Under the pieces are notes generated by a model, which was not told the DNA's origin, searched no databases, and saw only the letters and a list, made by a program, of their open reading frames with translations. A program made the position numbers and the translations under genes. A DNA stretch of 64,000 bases from Chenopodium formosanum (taxonomy: Eukaryota; Streptophyta; Magnoliopsida; Caryophyllales; Amaranthaceae), in assembly GCA_024500155.1 (NCBI GenBank), contig CM044880.1, forward strand, positions 1,612,001-1,676,000. Direction: 5' to 3'. Of this stretch, positions 30,601 through 43,800 are shown in pieces. Each line of letters starts with the position of its first letter. The first letter of the stretch is position 1.

Positions 30601-33239
30601 CATAAATTTGCATCCCACACTTGGTGTTCATGTTCATTCTTTCTCGCATCTGTTATAACAGAAACCTATCAGCATATGACTCTTATGGTCCATCTTACAT
30701 ATAGCTTACCTCCAAATTTGGGCCGAATATCTCAATACCATATCTCCCATTGACTACAGCCTTCTTGCTCAACATTAAAGCACGGTGTAGATCCCTCAAG
30801 TGTCCCCATTTGGGTTCCCTTATTAAGCCTGACAGTAAGTAAAGCATAGCAATCAGCAATCAGTAGTCATCCTTTATACCTCTAGGCTCAACAAGAGTAA
30901 ATGGCTCACCATATTCATCAAGTGGAGCTTCATCATAGTAGCGAGTGGTGGTAAAGGCGGCAGCAGTCCTTCCATAGTTTGTGCCACCATGATACTGCAG
31001 CAACAACAAATACATACAGAAAGAATTAGAGGAAGAATAGAAGTAAAGTCAGGCCTTTTCTTAAGATACAAAGATTTCATTGCATGTAAAACAGTAAAAT
31101 GTTAGTGTTTAATACCATGTAATAGTTAGAATGGCTTCCATTTTTGGAGAACCAGCGCGCAACAGCAAAAGCAGTATCCTCAGCTGACCTTTGAGAAGGT
31201 ACATCTCCGAAAACTCTGAACCTGTATTTACAAAAGGAAGGAAACTTTGTTTACCATATGATCAAATGATAGACAATTAGTAATGATAGAGTAATAGTAT
31301 CAACTACTTACTGAGCAGTCCAGTTCTCAGTCCACAAAGACGGCTTGTGAGGTGCATTAGGACCTTCAAATGTTTCTCCACAATGTCTACCATTGCAAGC
31401 ATTGATCTATCCACCAAATAAAGAAATATTGTATTAGACTGTTGTAAGACTTGCAACAAGTTAAGGTGAGGCAGGGCGCGGCTTTTTTCTTATGAACATT
31501 TTGAGATAAATTAATGTGAAACGACCTCATCTAAGACATACTCTTAGCTTAAACTGCTAAAAAAAATTACACAAGAGGCACTAAAAGGGAAAAAGAGAAC
31601 AATCAAAGTACCACTTCGCCAGGGGCATCTTTTTGCTCACACATGATCCATGGTACACCAGTTTTCAGACCAAGAGCCATGGTTCCTGCCCAATTAATAT
31701 ACCTCTCTGCAGCGCCGTCCCTGAATGCTCCTCTAACGTGATCATACTCGTTCTCAATCTGAGCAAGCGCGACTAGGAAGGTTAGAGTAGATCTATATGT
31801 AACATCAACGCGTTGATATTGTTAAATACGTTATCCTAATTGTGTTAATACAACATTTTCTAGTAGATGGTCACCTGAGATAGTATAATAGGACCTCCTT
31901 GTGAGGCATATAAATCGTTATCCTTCATCAATGATACAATCTTCGTGACCCATCTCTCTGTATTCATCTGCATAAAAATACATATAAAATGTCGTAAGAC
32001 ACTTGAAAGCATATTCCTACGTTTCTTATAATTGATCGTAAAGTTATGGTTAATTACCTTGAATATTGGATTATCAGTTCGATATGTGATGTTAGGCTCC
32101 TTTCTTAACCAAAATGGGTATCCTCTGCCATAGGATCACATCATAGGAGGGGTGTAAGAATAAATTGTGATTAAGTATGAATAAGTATTGCTGTTTTTAG
32201 GAACATTTTATGATCCTATGAATTTCGTTGTCAAAATGATACGAGTAATAATAATTATAAAGTTGAATTTCATATTATAGTACTATTAATTACCCGTTAT
32301 TCCATTCACCTTGAATGAATGGCCCGACTCGTAGTGTTGCCCACATGCCTCTCTCAGCAACCAGTTTAATGAACCTTACAATATCATTTTGGCCTGTAAA
32401 ATTGAACTGCAAAAGCAATGCATATGGTTAATCACTTAAGAATTGATTGATTTTCACATATTCAAATATATAAACTCGGTCTTTTATGAGAGAAACGTTG
32501 AAAACCTTGCTCTCTAAAATCAACACTTAAATTTTCGAATGTTAATTACCTCCCCCTTGACAGGCTCATGTACGTTCCAAAAGACGTAAGTTTGGATCAC
32601 ATTTAGGCCCCCTTCTTTGCATTTGTCAAGGACATCTTCCCATTCCTAATTTACCAAAAAGAAAAGAACATTAGCCACTACCATATTGTTTCATAAGAAT
32701 TGTGTTTATTAACGATGTCTAATATTAGTAAGTATATTGACTTAGGAAAATATACATCATAGTTACATCTTGACTTTTAGTGTGATATGTTTTCCGAGGC
32801 AAATCAAGATTAGGTCATCAATATGAATATGAATCTAAGATTATTCTTCCAACAAGCAAAAACCTTAACATGGTATCAAAGCCATTCAATAAATATTTCG
32901 AATTGAATCTATACACTTGCAAGGTCGAGAGTCACGAACAAGGCCTAAACACATCCAACACAATTTTCACATAAAAGATGTGATTTTCATGCATGATCCG
33001 AAATCATTAGAATTTGTTGTAAGAAAACACTAGATCAAGTTTTCATTTGTATGTACCTCAACCGGGACACGAGGATAATGTACTGATCCAGAGAAGAGGA
33101 GCTCCCTATTGCCATGAATTATCAAGGATCGTGAATCATACGTAACATTAAATTCATTTTTTTCCTTGTCCTTCTTACAGTGCACCGTGACCAAAAACAA
33201 AAGGCCTATGATAAGTACATATTTATAACATTCCGTCAT
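27690..33239 (-). CDS. Beta-galactosidase B (GH35, BGAL13/14-like)
   Basis: Inverted paralogue of its neighbours. There are nineteen exons: 33239-33057, 32645-32550, 32406-32294, 32124-32058, 31967-31875, 31758-31612, 31406-31312, 31221-31116, 30994-30910, 30828-30710, 30519-30358, 30211-30036, 29935-29826, 29588-29479, 29213-29106, 29014-28910, 28714-28569, 28279-27934 and 27818-27690; 2496 nt, 831 aa. It has the signal peptide MTECYKYVLIIGLLFLVTVH, the acid/base IENEYDHV, the nucleophile in LWTENWTAQ, YHGGTNYGRT with His302, and the C-terminal SUEL lectin domain (FASFGNPYGVCG, CLGKDSC). The intron after exon 18 must use a GC donor (GAG|GCAAGC): this gives exactly the 346-nt exon length seen in A and C and keeps the frame. 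Exon 3 ends FIQGEWNNG where A and C have QAEWN. It shares single-codon length differences and VTYDSRSLII with copy C, so B and C are the closer pair. Confidence 0.94.
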
Positions 33240-34075
33240 GATTGGCCTTTTCCTCGTACCTTAAAATTAAACGAACAAAGCAATTAGATTGAAAGTAGGA
33301 AAAAGAAAACATGGGTGTCCAAAATATTTCGAGTAGTAACGTTTTTTCTAGATAAGATCTAGAAGATAAAAAATGGAAAATTTCATTCAAACTTACCCTG
33401 TGTAGGAAACACCAAAACCATCAAATGATTGATATTGGTTCTTAAATATTTGTTATCTGTCCAAACATCATTTTGATCCTCTTTTTTCTCTCTTCTTTGC
33501 AATATATCCTATTTATAGTTAGATCAACAGACAAAATTTTGGTCTAATTAAAGGCTTTTTGACTTGTTCTTTTTATCATGCATTGCATCTAGAAACATTG
33601 TAAAACATACTAACTATATATAGCAGTTATATTAACATTGTAACTAATAGTCATGTATGCAGAACTTGAATGACAAATAAATTGGACTCGTAGTGTCGAA
33701 TTCAAATGATATGCAGAACATGCTTATCAAGTTATCATACATGATTTAAAACGTTAACTCGACGTAATTCATTCTTAATAAACAGCTAATCATACATGAT
33801 TTAAAAAGAACAATGAGTACCAGGTAATAATCAATCAAATATCCTAACAACCAGGAACTAATTATTCATTTATTTGCTTAATTGGGATTTCCTAAGTTGT
33901 ATCATTGGTTTTGTGTATATATACCCTTTGAGTTGTATTAATCAAATCTTTTGCACTGGGCTATTTCTTGGCCATGTCCTCTTCCTGTCCATGGAAGAGT
34001 GACTACTTGCAATAATTTCGAAAACCCGGGCCCTGCTTATCCCCTGTTCTTCCCTTTATTTTTGAGAATATATAG
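33240..34075. promoter_or_regulatory. Head-to-head upstream region of beta-galactosidases B and C
   Basis: 836 bp between two divergent start codons. On the minus strand TATAAATA (33517-33510) lies about 270 nt before the B start. On the plus strand TATATATA (33916-33923) lies about 150 nt before the C start. An 18-bp direct repeat ATCATACATGATTTAAAA occurs at 33734-33751 and 33789-33806; its ATCAT...ATGAT core is close to palindromic and could be a transcription factor site. The core promoter assignments are inferences from position. Confidence 0.55.
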
Positions 34076-37000
34076 ATGAAAAGGGAAGTTATGGTGGAAT
34101 TTTATAAATATGTACTTATATTAGCCCTTGTGTTCTTCATCACCGTGCATGGCGAGGAGAAAAAAACCCGTGGTGTTACATATGATTCACGGTCATTGAT
34201 AATCAATGGTAGTAGAGAGCTCCTCTACTCTGGTTCAGTACATTACCCTCGTGTACCTGTTGAGGTACCGAAAATAATCTGTCAGTTGTACCTATCTATG
34301 ATTCTACGTGAAACCGGGATTTTATTGAAATCGAGTAATTTTATTGAGAAGTTGGCTATGTAACACTAAGACATGAATTGTAAAAAAAATGAGTTAACAT
34401 AGTTACATAGAGTATTTTCTTAAACACGTCCTAATTCATGGCGAATGTGATCATGTTTTTTGGTAAAATAGGAATGGGAGGATATCCTAGACAAGTGCAA
34501 AGACGGAGGCCTAAATGTGATACAAACGTATGTGTTTTGGAGCCAGCATGAGCCTGTTAAGGGCCAGGTGAGATAAAATTTGGGCTTTTCATTCTTAGTT
34601 ATAAATTGATCATGTATTAAGACTATAACATAAACTTATAATATAAGTAATAATCATTAATAATGATTATTATTGCAGTATGATTTCAAGGGCCAGAATG
34701 ATATTGTTAGATTCATCAAACTGATTGCTGAGAGAGGCATGTGGGTGACCCTCAGGGTTGGACCTTTCGTTCAAGCTGAATGGAACAACGGGTAGGGTTC
34801 TTATTTTAATTTTATTACGAAACACCACATGACAATGTTACCAGCCTCTTACATCTTCCTTAAAAGACGAGATAGTTAAGAGTAACACCATATCATCTAT
34901 GTTACGGACTATATTACATTACTTTTTTGGCAATTTTACAAATCCTCTAGATGTGTTCCAAACAATTTTGTCATATGCAAATGATAAGCCAAATAATAAA
35001 TTCTTTGTTGTAGAGGATATCCATTTTGGCTCAGAAAGGAGCCCAATATTGCATACAGAACAGATAACCAAGTGTTTAAGGTAACTATGACGATTTCAAT
35101 CACTAATCTTACACAATTTTGTCGAAATCAATAAGAAATTTTCACAAATTTGAACGTAATCAGGCAAATATGGCAAAATGGGTCAACAAGATCAAAGGTT
35201 TAATGAAGAAACACAATTTATTTGCCTCACAGGGAGGTCCTATTATCCTGTCTCAGGTGAATATTATGATAACAATGTGTTAATAAGTTATGGATTGATG
35301 TTGTTAGTTGGAAAGCTAGCTTAGCACTCTTTAACACTTCATCTCATCCTTTTGTCAGGTGGAAAACGAGTATGATACTATCAGAGAAGCTTACAGATTT
35401 GGTGCCGCGGAGAGATATATCCGTTGGGCTGCAGACTTAGCTGTTGGACAGAAAACTGGTGTGCCATGGATCATGTGCAAGCAAAAAGACGCGCCTGGTG
35501 AAGTGGTAAACTTTACTCCCATCTTAATACTTATTGAGGAGAAACTTTAAGAGGTTTCATTTCTTACCCATTTCTTTACTACAGATCAATGCTTGCAATG
35601 GTAGACATTGTGGAGATACATTTACAGGTCCAAATGCACCTAACAAGCCATCTCTGTGGACTGAAAACTGGACTGCACAGTAAGTAGTTCTTACCAATAG
35701 TAATAACAATGATTTTCTCAATTATAAAAGTTATGGACATTTTTAATCTCCTAGATTATCTCTTGCTCCTTTACATGATTTAATATTAACCAAAATCTTC
35801 GTGTTTTGTTTGTTAATGTAACTACACAGGTACAGAGTTTTCGGAGATGTACCTTCTCAGAGATCAGCTGAGGATACTGCCTTTGGTGTGGCACGCTGGT
35901 TCGCCAAGACAGGAAGCCACACTAACTATTACATGGTATTTAACCAGCAAAAACTCAAGTTTGGTGCTCTCTTTGTCCCATATTTTATACTACTTCTAGT
36001 ATTAGTCTTTTTGGGATGTCCAATTTTTTCCTTCTCCGTCTCCTGAAACAAGATTTGTGTCAACATTCCTACACTTCAGTTACTTCTATTTCATTGCTGT
36101 CAAAAAAAAAAAAAAAGTTACTTCTATTTCTCTCTATCAACACCTACTACTATTCTTAACGTGTAGTCCAAATTTTGTAAAAAAGATATAATATAATATG
36201 GGACGAAGGGAGTACAATCTAGGACAGTTTAAGGATATAATAACACTATTTACTTTTTACCATCTTAAATAATATGTGGGTTGGCGTAGTACTATGGTGG
36301 TACAAACTATGGAAGAACTGCAGCAGCCTTTACTACCACTCGCTATTACGATGAAGCTCCACTTGATGAATATGGTAAACCCCTTCCCCTGGATCTTAAC
36401 AGAACTCCTATTGAGCAAGTGAGCAGTACAACACCAAAAACAAAAATCATCAATTGAACATGAATTGCTATGCATGCTTGATTAGGTCTGAAAAGGGAAC
36501 CTAAATGGGGACATTTGAGAGACTTGCACCGTGCTATAGCGCTAAGCAAGAAGGCTATTCTTGCAGGGAGATATGGTGTCAAGAAATACGGTCCAGATTT
36601 GGAGGTAATTTAGCTTATAACAAACAAAAACTAACAGCATGTTTGATGCAACTATGTAGTAAACAAATGTGTTTCTTCCTAGATTTTTATTGCAAACGCA
36701 TATTTAATTATCGCGTTGATTGGGGAGGGAGATGCATTACCATTGCCTGCTAAACAGCTAGACTGTTAGGATCAAACGTGGTTATTGGCTAATTTGCTTC
36801 ATTGTTCTTGATATATATGCAACGATCAGGCACGTTACTTCGAGAAAGGCAACCTTTGTGCAGCTTTTCTGTGGAACAACAAAACACATTTGTCAGAAAC
36901 CATGAAATTTAAAGGCATAGAGCATACCCTCCCACCCAAATCCATCAGCATCTTGCCAGACTGCAAGAATGTTGTCTTCAATACAGATCAGGTCAGTTTT

Positions 37001-39366
37001 TTTATTTCAAATAACATTAAACCAAACATAATCATGTACACTTCACTGATTCACTCTAATTAACTTGAGAAACAGATGGTAAGTCAACATAGTGCAAGAG
37101 AATTTGTAAGGTCTGAAAGAGCCAACAAAGGTCTGAAATGGGAGAAGACTGCTGAGCACTTGCCGACTAAGCATGATCTCTACGCGAGGGATCCACAGGA
37201 ACAATTTTACATTGGACAGGACAAAACTGACTACTTTTGGTACACAACCAGGTGATCAAAATAAAAAATCAAATGAGCATCAGTTGATACTTGCTTGTAT
37301 ATAGTTACTTAATCAGCCAATATTACCATCCTAATGATTTAGTTTATTTTGGTGTGAATCAACTATTGTAATTCCAGAATAGATTTGGACAATGTCGACT
37401 TGCCTTTTAAAAAATCTCTCCAGCCAGTCTTATGGGAAAAACATCTTGGGCACGCGATGCATGCCTTTGTCAATGGAGAATTTGTAGGTATGTTTATTTT
37501 TTTTTTCAACTTAGATATGTTACCTAGGATAACACTCTTTGGTGACCATTTCTACCCATTTCCTTTCTTAAGGTACCAAACACGGAATCCACAGAGAACC
37601 AAGTTTTTCTTTCCAAGCGCCCATCAGATTGAAGGAAGGCGTCAACAATATAACAATCTTGAGCAGTGTGGTTGGAATGCCGGTAAGAGCAAAGGGACAA
37701 GGGTGAAGCAGAATTTTTCTTCATTTAAAGGCCCCGTTTTCAACTGTAACAGTTTCAATCACTCTAAAACAGTAATTGCATATACCTTAAATAATTCAGC
37801 CGTTTTATTAAAATAAAATGAAGAGAACAGGACTCAGCCATTTATTGTACTAAATAGTAGTATATAGATATGATATACTGTATCAAACTACTCCCAACGA
37901 AGATGACGAAGAGACTGATCAAATTATAATTGCTTAATCTGATGTAAAGGATAGTGGAAGCAATATGGAGAAGAGGTGGACAGGGTTGAAACATCTGGCT
38001 ATCTTAGGTTTAGGTACAGGAGATCTTGATCTGTCATTAAATGGATGGCACCACAAGGTACATACTGACTTGATGTTGATTTGTATAACTTCTACTGTGT
38101 AATTTAGTCTTTGTACATAAAAAATAAAGACCTGAAAACTGTACTCAAATGCAGATTGGTATGGAAGGAGAGAAACACCAGTACTTCACCGAGGAAGGCG
38201 CAAAGAAGGTGAAATGGACCCCGGCAAAAGGACCTGGGAAACTTTTCAGTTGGTACAAGGTAATGTAGTTCTCACAGCTGGAACATAAGGTGTATTCATT
38301 GATAAAAGACGATGTAACTTAATTGAAGTAGTGACATCCTGAAATAATGTGAATAACTGAATATTGATTAAGTGTATAGGTATCAGGAAAGTAGCAGGTA
38401 GACTTGATTTAAGTACATTGTCAATTTAGCAAACTAAGAAGTGTGTTTTAGGCATACTTTGATGCACCAGACGGAGATGAACCCGTGGCTATAAGGATGC
38501 AAAACATGACCAAAGGAATGATTTGGGTAAATGGAAAAAGCATAGGACGTTACTGGTCGAGCTTCCTCAGTGTCAAGCAAGAGCCTTCTCAAAAAGAGTA
38601 AGTAATCATACAATAGAGCATGAACAAAAATAAGTTCAAAATACTACTATGTTCATAAATAAACTTAGTCTAAAAATAAAATTGATATAGGTACCATATT
38701 CCAAGAGCATTCCTTAAGCCTAAGGACAACTTGTTGGTGATCTTCGACGAGTCAGGAGGAAACATAGACACAGTTCAGATTGAAACAGTAAACCGCGACA
38801 CCATCTGCAGCTACATAGGGGAAGACATGCCGCCAAATGTGATGGCATGGAAAAGGGTTGATGGGGACTTCCTTGCAGCAATTGAGGACTTAAGGCCCAA
38901 GGCATCACTTGAATGCCCCAAGAACAAAGTCATCAGCCGCGTTGAGTTTGCTAGCTTTGGTAATCCTTACGGTGTTTGTGGTTACTTCCTCCTTGGCAAC
39001 TGCAACTCCCCTGACACCCAAAAGACTGTTGAACAGGTGAGCCAACTCTCTTACAAAGTATTTTGAGATGTATAAAGTTTATTCAGATGATACAGAGTAT
39101 GGTCGAGTATTATTTCAAGGTTGAACTTTGACCATTAATATCTTCAAGGACAGATGAATATCACGAAGTACATACTTACTACTGAATCAATGCATGGTGA
39201 TAAATACTAACTCTGATCCTCTTGTTATATTGAACAGCATTGTTTGGGAAAGGTTAGATGCAAAATTCCAGTAGACAGGAAACTCTTCAACAATGGCAAT
39301 AACAAGTGTGCAGGAGTAACATCAAAAACATTGGCCGTGCAAGTGAGATGCAGCCTCAAGAACTAA
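34076..39366 (+). CDS. Beta-galactosidase C (GH35, BGAL13/14-like)
   Basis: Third gene of the cluster. There are nineteen exons: 34076-34264, 34472-34567, 34679-34791, 35014-35080, 35164-35256, 35359-35505, 35585-35679, 35830-35935, 36290-36374, 36486-36604, 36830-36991, 37076-37251, 37378-37487, 37573-37682, 37950-38057, 38155-38259, 38452-38597, 38691-39036 and 39238-39366; 2502 nt, 833 aa. A second in-frame ATG at 34091 could be the real start; either gives a signal peptide (EFYKYVLILALVFFITVHG). The acid/base site VENEYDTI and the nucleophile in LWTENWTAQ are intact. The usually invariant YHGGTN is YYGGTN (Tyr304). The SUEL lectin tail has FASFGNPYGVCGY and CLGKVRC. Intron 8 contains a Stowaway-like MITE that itself carries a poly-A insertion. 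Exon sizes match B exactly from exon 2 onward. Confidence 0.95.
35967..36213. mobile_element. Stowaway-like MITE in intron 8 of beta-galactosidase C
   Basis: The ends CTCTCTTTGTCCCATATTTT and AATATGGGACGAAGGGAGTA form an imperfect terminal inverted repeat typical of Stowaway-type elements. The 5' TA duplication is not clear, so borders are approximate. A later poly-A insertion sits inside (36078-36130). Confidence 0.6.
36078..36130 (+). repeat. Poly-A insertion between 15-bp direct repeats
   Basis: AGTTACTTCTATTTC occurs at 36078-36092 and again at 36116-36130. Between them are ATTGCTGTC and a run of about 15 A. This looks like a minimal retroposed tail with its target-site duplication, nested inside the MITE. 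Confidence 0.7.
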
Positions 39367-40845
39367 AGCGACTCTCTTTTTGTTTTCATTTTTTGAAAGA
39401 AAAACAATGCCAATCAAAGAAATACAATATGTTTTTGGGGAAAATCAATTTATCCATAGGCTGGAGCAAAGAACAATATTCGAAATAAATAAAAATTGGT
39501 CTTACTAATCTTTATGTTTTTTTTTCATAATATTAAATGGGCTAAATATTCATTTGAGCTCATATATATCAAGGAAAATTTTGTAATTGAAAATATACAT
39601 TTAGATAAACACTACATCTTGCACAAGAAGTATGCCTTTAAAAGTGTCAATATGGAACCTCGAAGGTAAAGTCGCCATAAATAATTATGGGTTCAATATT
39701 ATAAAATAAAAGTTACATTTTTTATTAATAAAATAAAATTCCTCTAAAAAATAAAAACCGCAAAAAATGGCACCAAAATCCAATTAAATGCATTTATGTA
39801 AACATATTACTCTTTACAAGATTAATTTCCAAAATACATACCCTACAACTAGGTTTTTTTTTTTTTTTTTTTTTTTTTTGACAAAGAGAACAAGCAAAGA
39901 AAAACAAACGGTTATTGAGTGGTAAAACACTAGGTAATCAAATCAAATCAGGCTTAAGTTTTGAATGGCTTGAAAATACTTTTCAGGAATTCTTTTAAAC
40001 TACATACTAGTAGATTTGCAGAAACATTTGAATCCGTATTAAGGTTTTTTTGACGAAGTATTACGGAGGTCTTATAACTTAACATAATACGAAGTACTTG
40101 CTCTACTTAGTAGGCAAACTAGAATCGCATTAGCCATCAATTTCCCAGTAACAAAGTGCTAAATTTAAGGCTGTGGATGTGGTAGTCCAATATGTAAAGT
40201 GGCGTGACAATAAAAAGATCCAAAGGCAGAAAAAGACACACATTATAAACCAATCTTATAAAAACTTGATGAACTAATTATAAGAGATGATTAAGAACAA
40301 ATTATTTCCTATTTTCTTTGTTTGAAGTACATCAACTGTTTTCAGAAAATGTATGAAAATCTCAAGCACAGAAACTAATATATACATGCCCGAAAGGCAG
40401 GGCAGTAACAAAAGAACCCATTCCATCCAAAAGCCGCCGATCCAAAGAAATCACCCTAAATCACTTTTCCTTAGCAACTGAAATTGAGTAGATGTTTATT
40501 GTTGTTACTAAAATGCAGATGCTGAAACGATGGAAAATAGCAAGAAACTTGGAAGACCACCCGAATCTGTGTGAGGTTGGAGAAGGAATTATATACAAAA
40601 TGTACGACAGATCTTAAACATGTTTCAAATACCTAAACGAACCCACATCAGAAACCCAAAATTCAACCAGGCCATCTCCAAAAGTAAAAACTTCCTATAA
40701 GCCACCACTTTCACAAGGCATTATTTCATCACAATACACAATCTACTTCAAAGATCATATTCAGCCCAAGCAAGAATGTCTTTAGCCACCCAAACCTTAG
40801 GTTGAATTCACAAACCTCATTTGGATAACTTGACAGACCCATGAA
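39367..40845. other. Convergent spacer between beta-galactosidase C and UPL3
   Basis: Should hold the 3' UTRs of both genes. It contains a 26-nt T run at 39854-39879. No other gene is recognisable. Confidence 0.6.
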
Positions 40846-43800
40846 TCATGACAAATCAAATGATCCTTGTCCTTCGTTGATAGCATAAAGCAACTTCTTG
40901 AACATAATTTCCTGCTCAGCAAATACCCAATCCCAGTATTAATCTCTAGGGATAGAGAACCAACAAAATATATCTGATACAAAGATCCCATAAAACAAAA
41001 GTTCAGGAGATTTTTGTAATACCTTTGTCGAGTAAGGAGGAAGCTTAAGGTAATTGGCGCAGGTCATGACACTTGGCAAATCATCATCCGCAGATTCTGA
41101 AGGCCCTGTTCCATTTGAAGCTGTGGTGGTGGTTGAAGAATGCTGTAATAAGACAGGCAGCAAGTTTAGAAGTTCTGGATAGAGACCAGATATTGAAAAT
41201 ATATCAGAGTTTGGCATGAAAATATTACCTTCCTCACAATTGTCAACTTGGGGCTCAGCACAGCCAAACCACCAGGTGGAAGGCGTGGCGCACCAGTGAC
41301 AAATTGACAAAAAGCACGTTGCTGTTCTGGTGTGAACTCACCCATAATCTCAAGCAACTGAAATAAGTAGATGATTCAGCTTTAAATTGAAAGTACATGT
41401 AACACAAGCTGGTAGGAGTTTATTCAAGAAAAGAAACGTACATAAACAATGGCAGGACTTTTGGCTGTGTATCCATGATCAAATTTAATGTGATCAACAA
41501 GCATATCAGGCTGCAAATGATGAAAATTATCAGCCCATATGTAAAAGAACCTCATTGAGCACAATGGCAAGAAGTTAACAACCAAAGTTAAATGTTACCT
41601 TCCACAACTCTCTACGGCCACAAAGCAAGCAATCTAATTCATCTGGAGAAAATATCTGTAAAGATGTGACGTCGAAAACCTGATCACAAGCACATGAAAA
41701 TTAGTTACGACAAGCCACAAGGCCCACAACAAAAATAATATCCTAAACACAAGGGAGTAGTCCAAGTAAGTAACAACTCAACAAACCATAATAACACATC
41801 AGCAACATAGCTGAAACACAATAAGAAACAATTAACAAGCACCAGACAAGTTTAAAAAGAGAGACATTCCAGAGCCATCAAACAAACTGGTTATCAATCT
41901 TGAAGCCAATTTTGCAGGAAAAGCCTAACCAGAGATTGATACGAAAGCCAACAAGCTAGCAGTGTGAGTGCAGGCAACAAGCTAGCAGTGCAATTGCGGC
42001 CATAGTAAACTCATCAAACTAATTTTCATGATTAATACTAGGTAGGCTTTAACAAAAATTGTGAACCAAATTCTTAGACGGGCTTAATGAATAGTTAAGA
42101 CAATCAATTAAAAAAAATGATACGGAGCATTAACTAAGAGAGCATTGGTTAGGTGTAGAACAATACCCGGAAAAACATATTCCCATTTTCCTTTGTTTAA
42201 ATTGTTAGTTTGTAAAGGAGTGAAAACAACTCACCCAATGGTGAAAAGCATTTCCCAATACTACAAAAAGGGAAGCCACAATCTCCTCCCCACTCCTTAC
42301 CACCCTTATTCACTCCCATCAATCCTCTTCATTCCACTTCCATATCACTTTTCTCTATAACTTTTCATGTAAGTAATCAAACAAAGGAGACCTAGTTTGC
42401 AATTGTGTTTTCCCTTGAAAGATTGTTTTGCATGGAAAATATATTTGATTAAAAATGTTTTCCATCAACCCAAATGGAGGGAAGAATACCATTTTTTTTC
42501 CCAAAACAGGATGTTGCACAAAAACATAGCAAGATATATAAATCCTAACCTGGTTGAACCCTGCCCTAAAAGCTTCCATTTGCCTTATAATTCCAGACTT
42601 AACAGTGGCATCCACCACCAATGATATGTATTCCTCCAAATTATTGATATCCACCTGCAATAATACGCACAGAAGAACTTAGAATGGCCGGGACACAAGT
42701 AACAAAAGTAGACGAAACCTAGAATGAAAATGAGATTCATTTAGCTTTACATTTTCATCCCCTGGTTTCAAGACGTAATCTGGATATCCAGGAAGCGTAA
42801 AATCTAAACATAGATCCTCAATTGGAGTTCCACGAAAGCACAACTCCGCAATCACATCTGGATGATCACCACCTATTGACTCTAAATACTGCTTTCTGCA
42901 GACTAAAGCTTGTAATTCTCGTAAAGTTTTCCCAACCTCTGGATCAAATGAAAGGATATCATGCAAATCAAGCTCCTACAGTACAAATGAACCAGGTTAA
43001 CAAGAGCAACAATAGAACTAAAAAAATTGGTTAAAAAAATATCTCTGAAACAGCAAACATCCAATAAAATTGTTACCTGTCCAAGCACAAGTTTGTAAAA
43101 TGCTGTTGATAATGGAAGATCCAAAAGTCTTCCATCTTGAAGAGCTTTGGCCATGATTCGTCCAAGAAGTCGAAAATGTTCTACAACTTTGCTGAAATGG
43201 CTGCTCTCTGAAGCATCAGCACTTGGTGGCCACGGTCGAGGAAACAAACCAAGAGGGGATTGAACAAGATTTGCATTTTCCCCATAATTCAATCCTGAGA
43301 CGTCTTCAGATTTCCCGTCTTTGCTCTGATTATCACTATCAATTTCCATAGTAGATTTGTCAAAAGAACTTGTTCTCCACATTTTCAAATCCACCTTCTG
43401 CAGGTCGTGACTCAAAAGGGTGTAAAACTCCAGTGTTGGACCCAATCCTGTCCCAACCTCACCAAAATACTCTACTTCAAGGACAGCCTTCTGGCTGGAA
43501 TACATTTCCATAACTTTTGCTGCAGAATCTAAAATGCGATTTCGTGAAACACGAACCTTCTGGCGCTGTAGCCTCCCAACTCGAACTTCCCTTTCACTAG
43601 ACCCTTGACCCTCACCCTGTTGTTGCTGCAAACGATACAAGGCCCTAGACAATCCAAATGCAGTTGAATAGAAAAACTGCCGACGAGTTTCAAAAGGAAA
43701 CAAAAATGGACATGCTTTTGTCAGCTGGTAGCACCAAGATGGCAGACTACCACTGCATAATGCAAGTGCATCTTGTATCTGCCTAGCCAATTTAGGGGTG

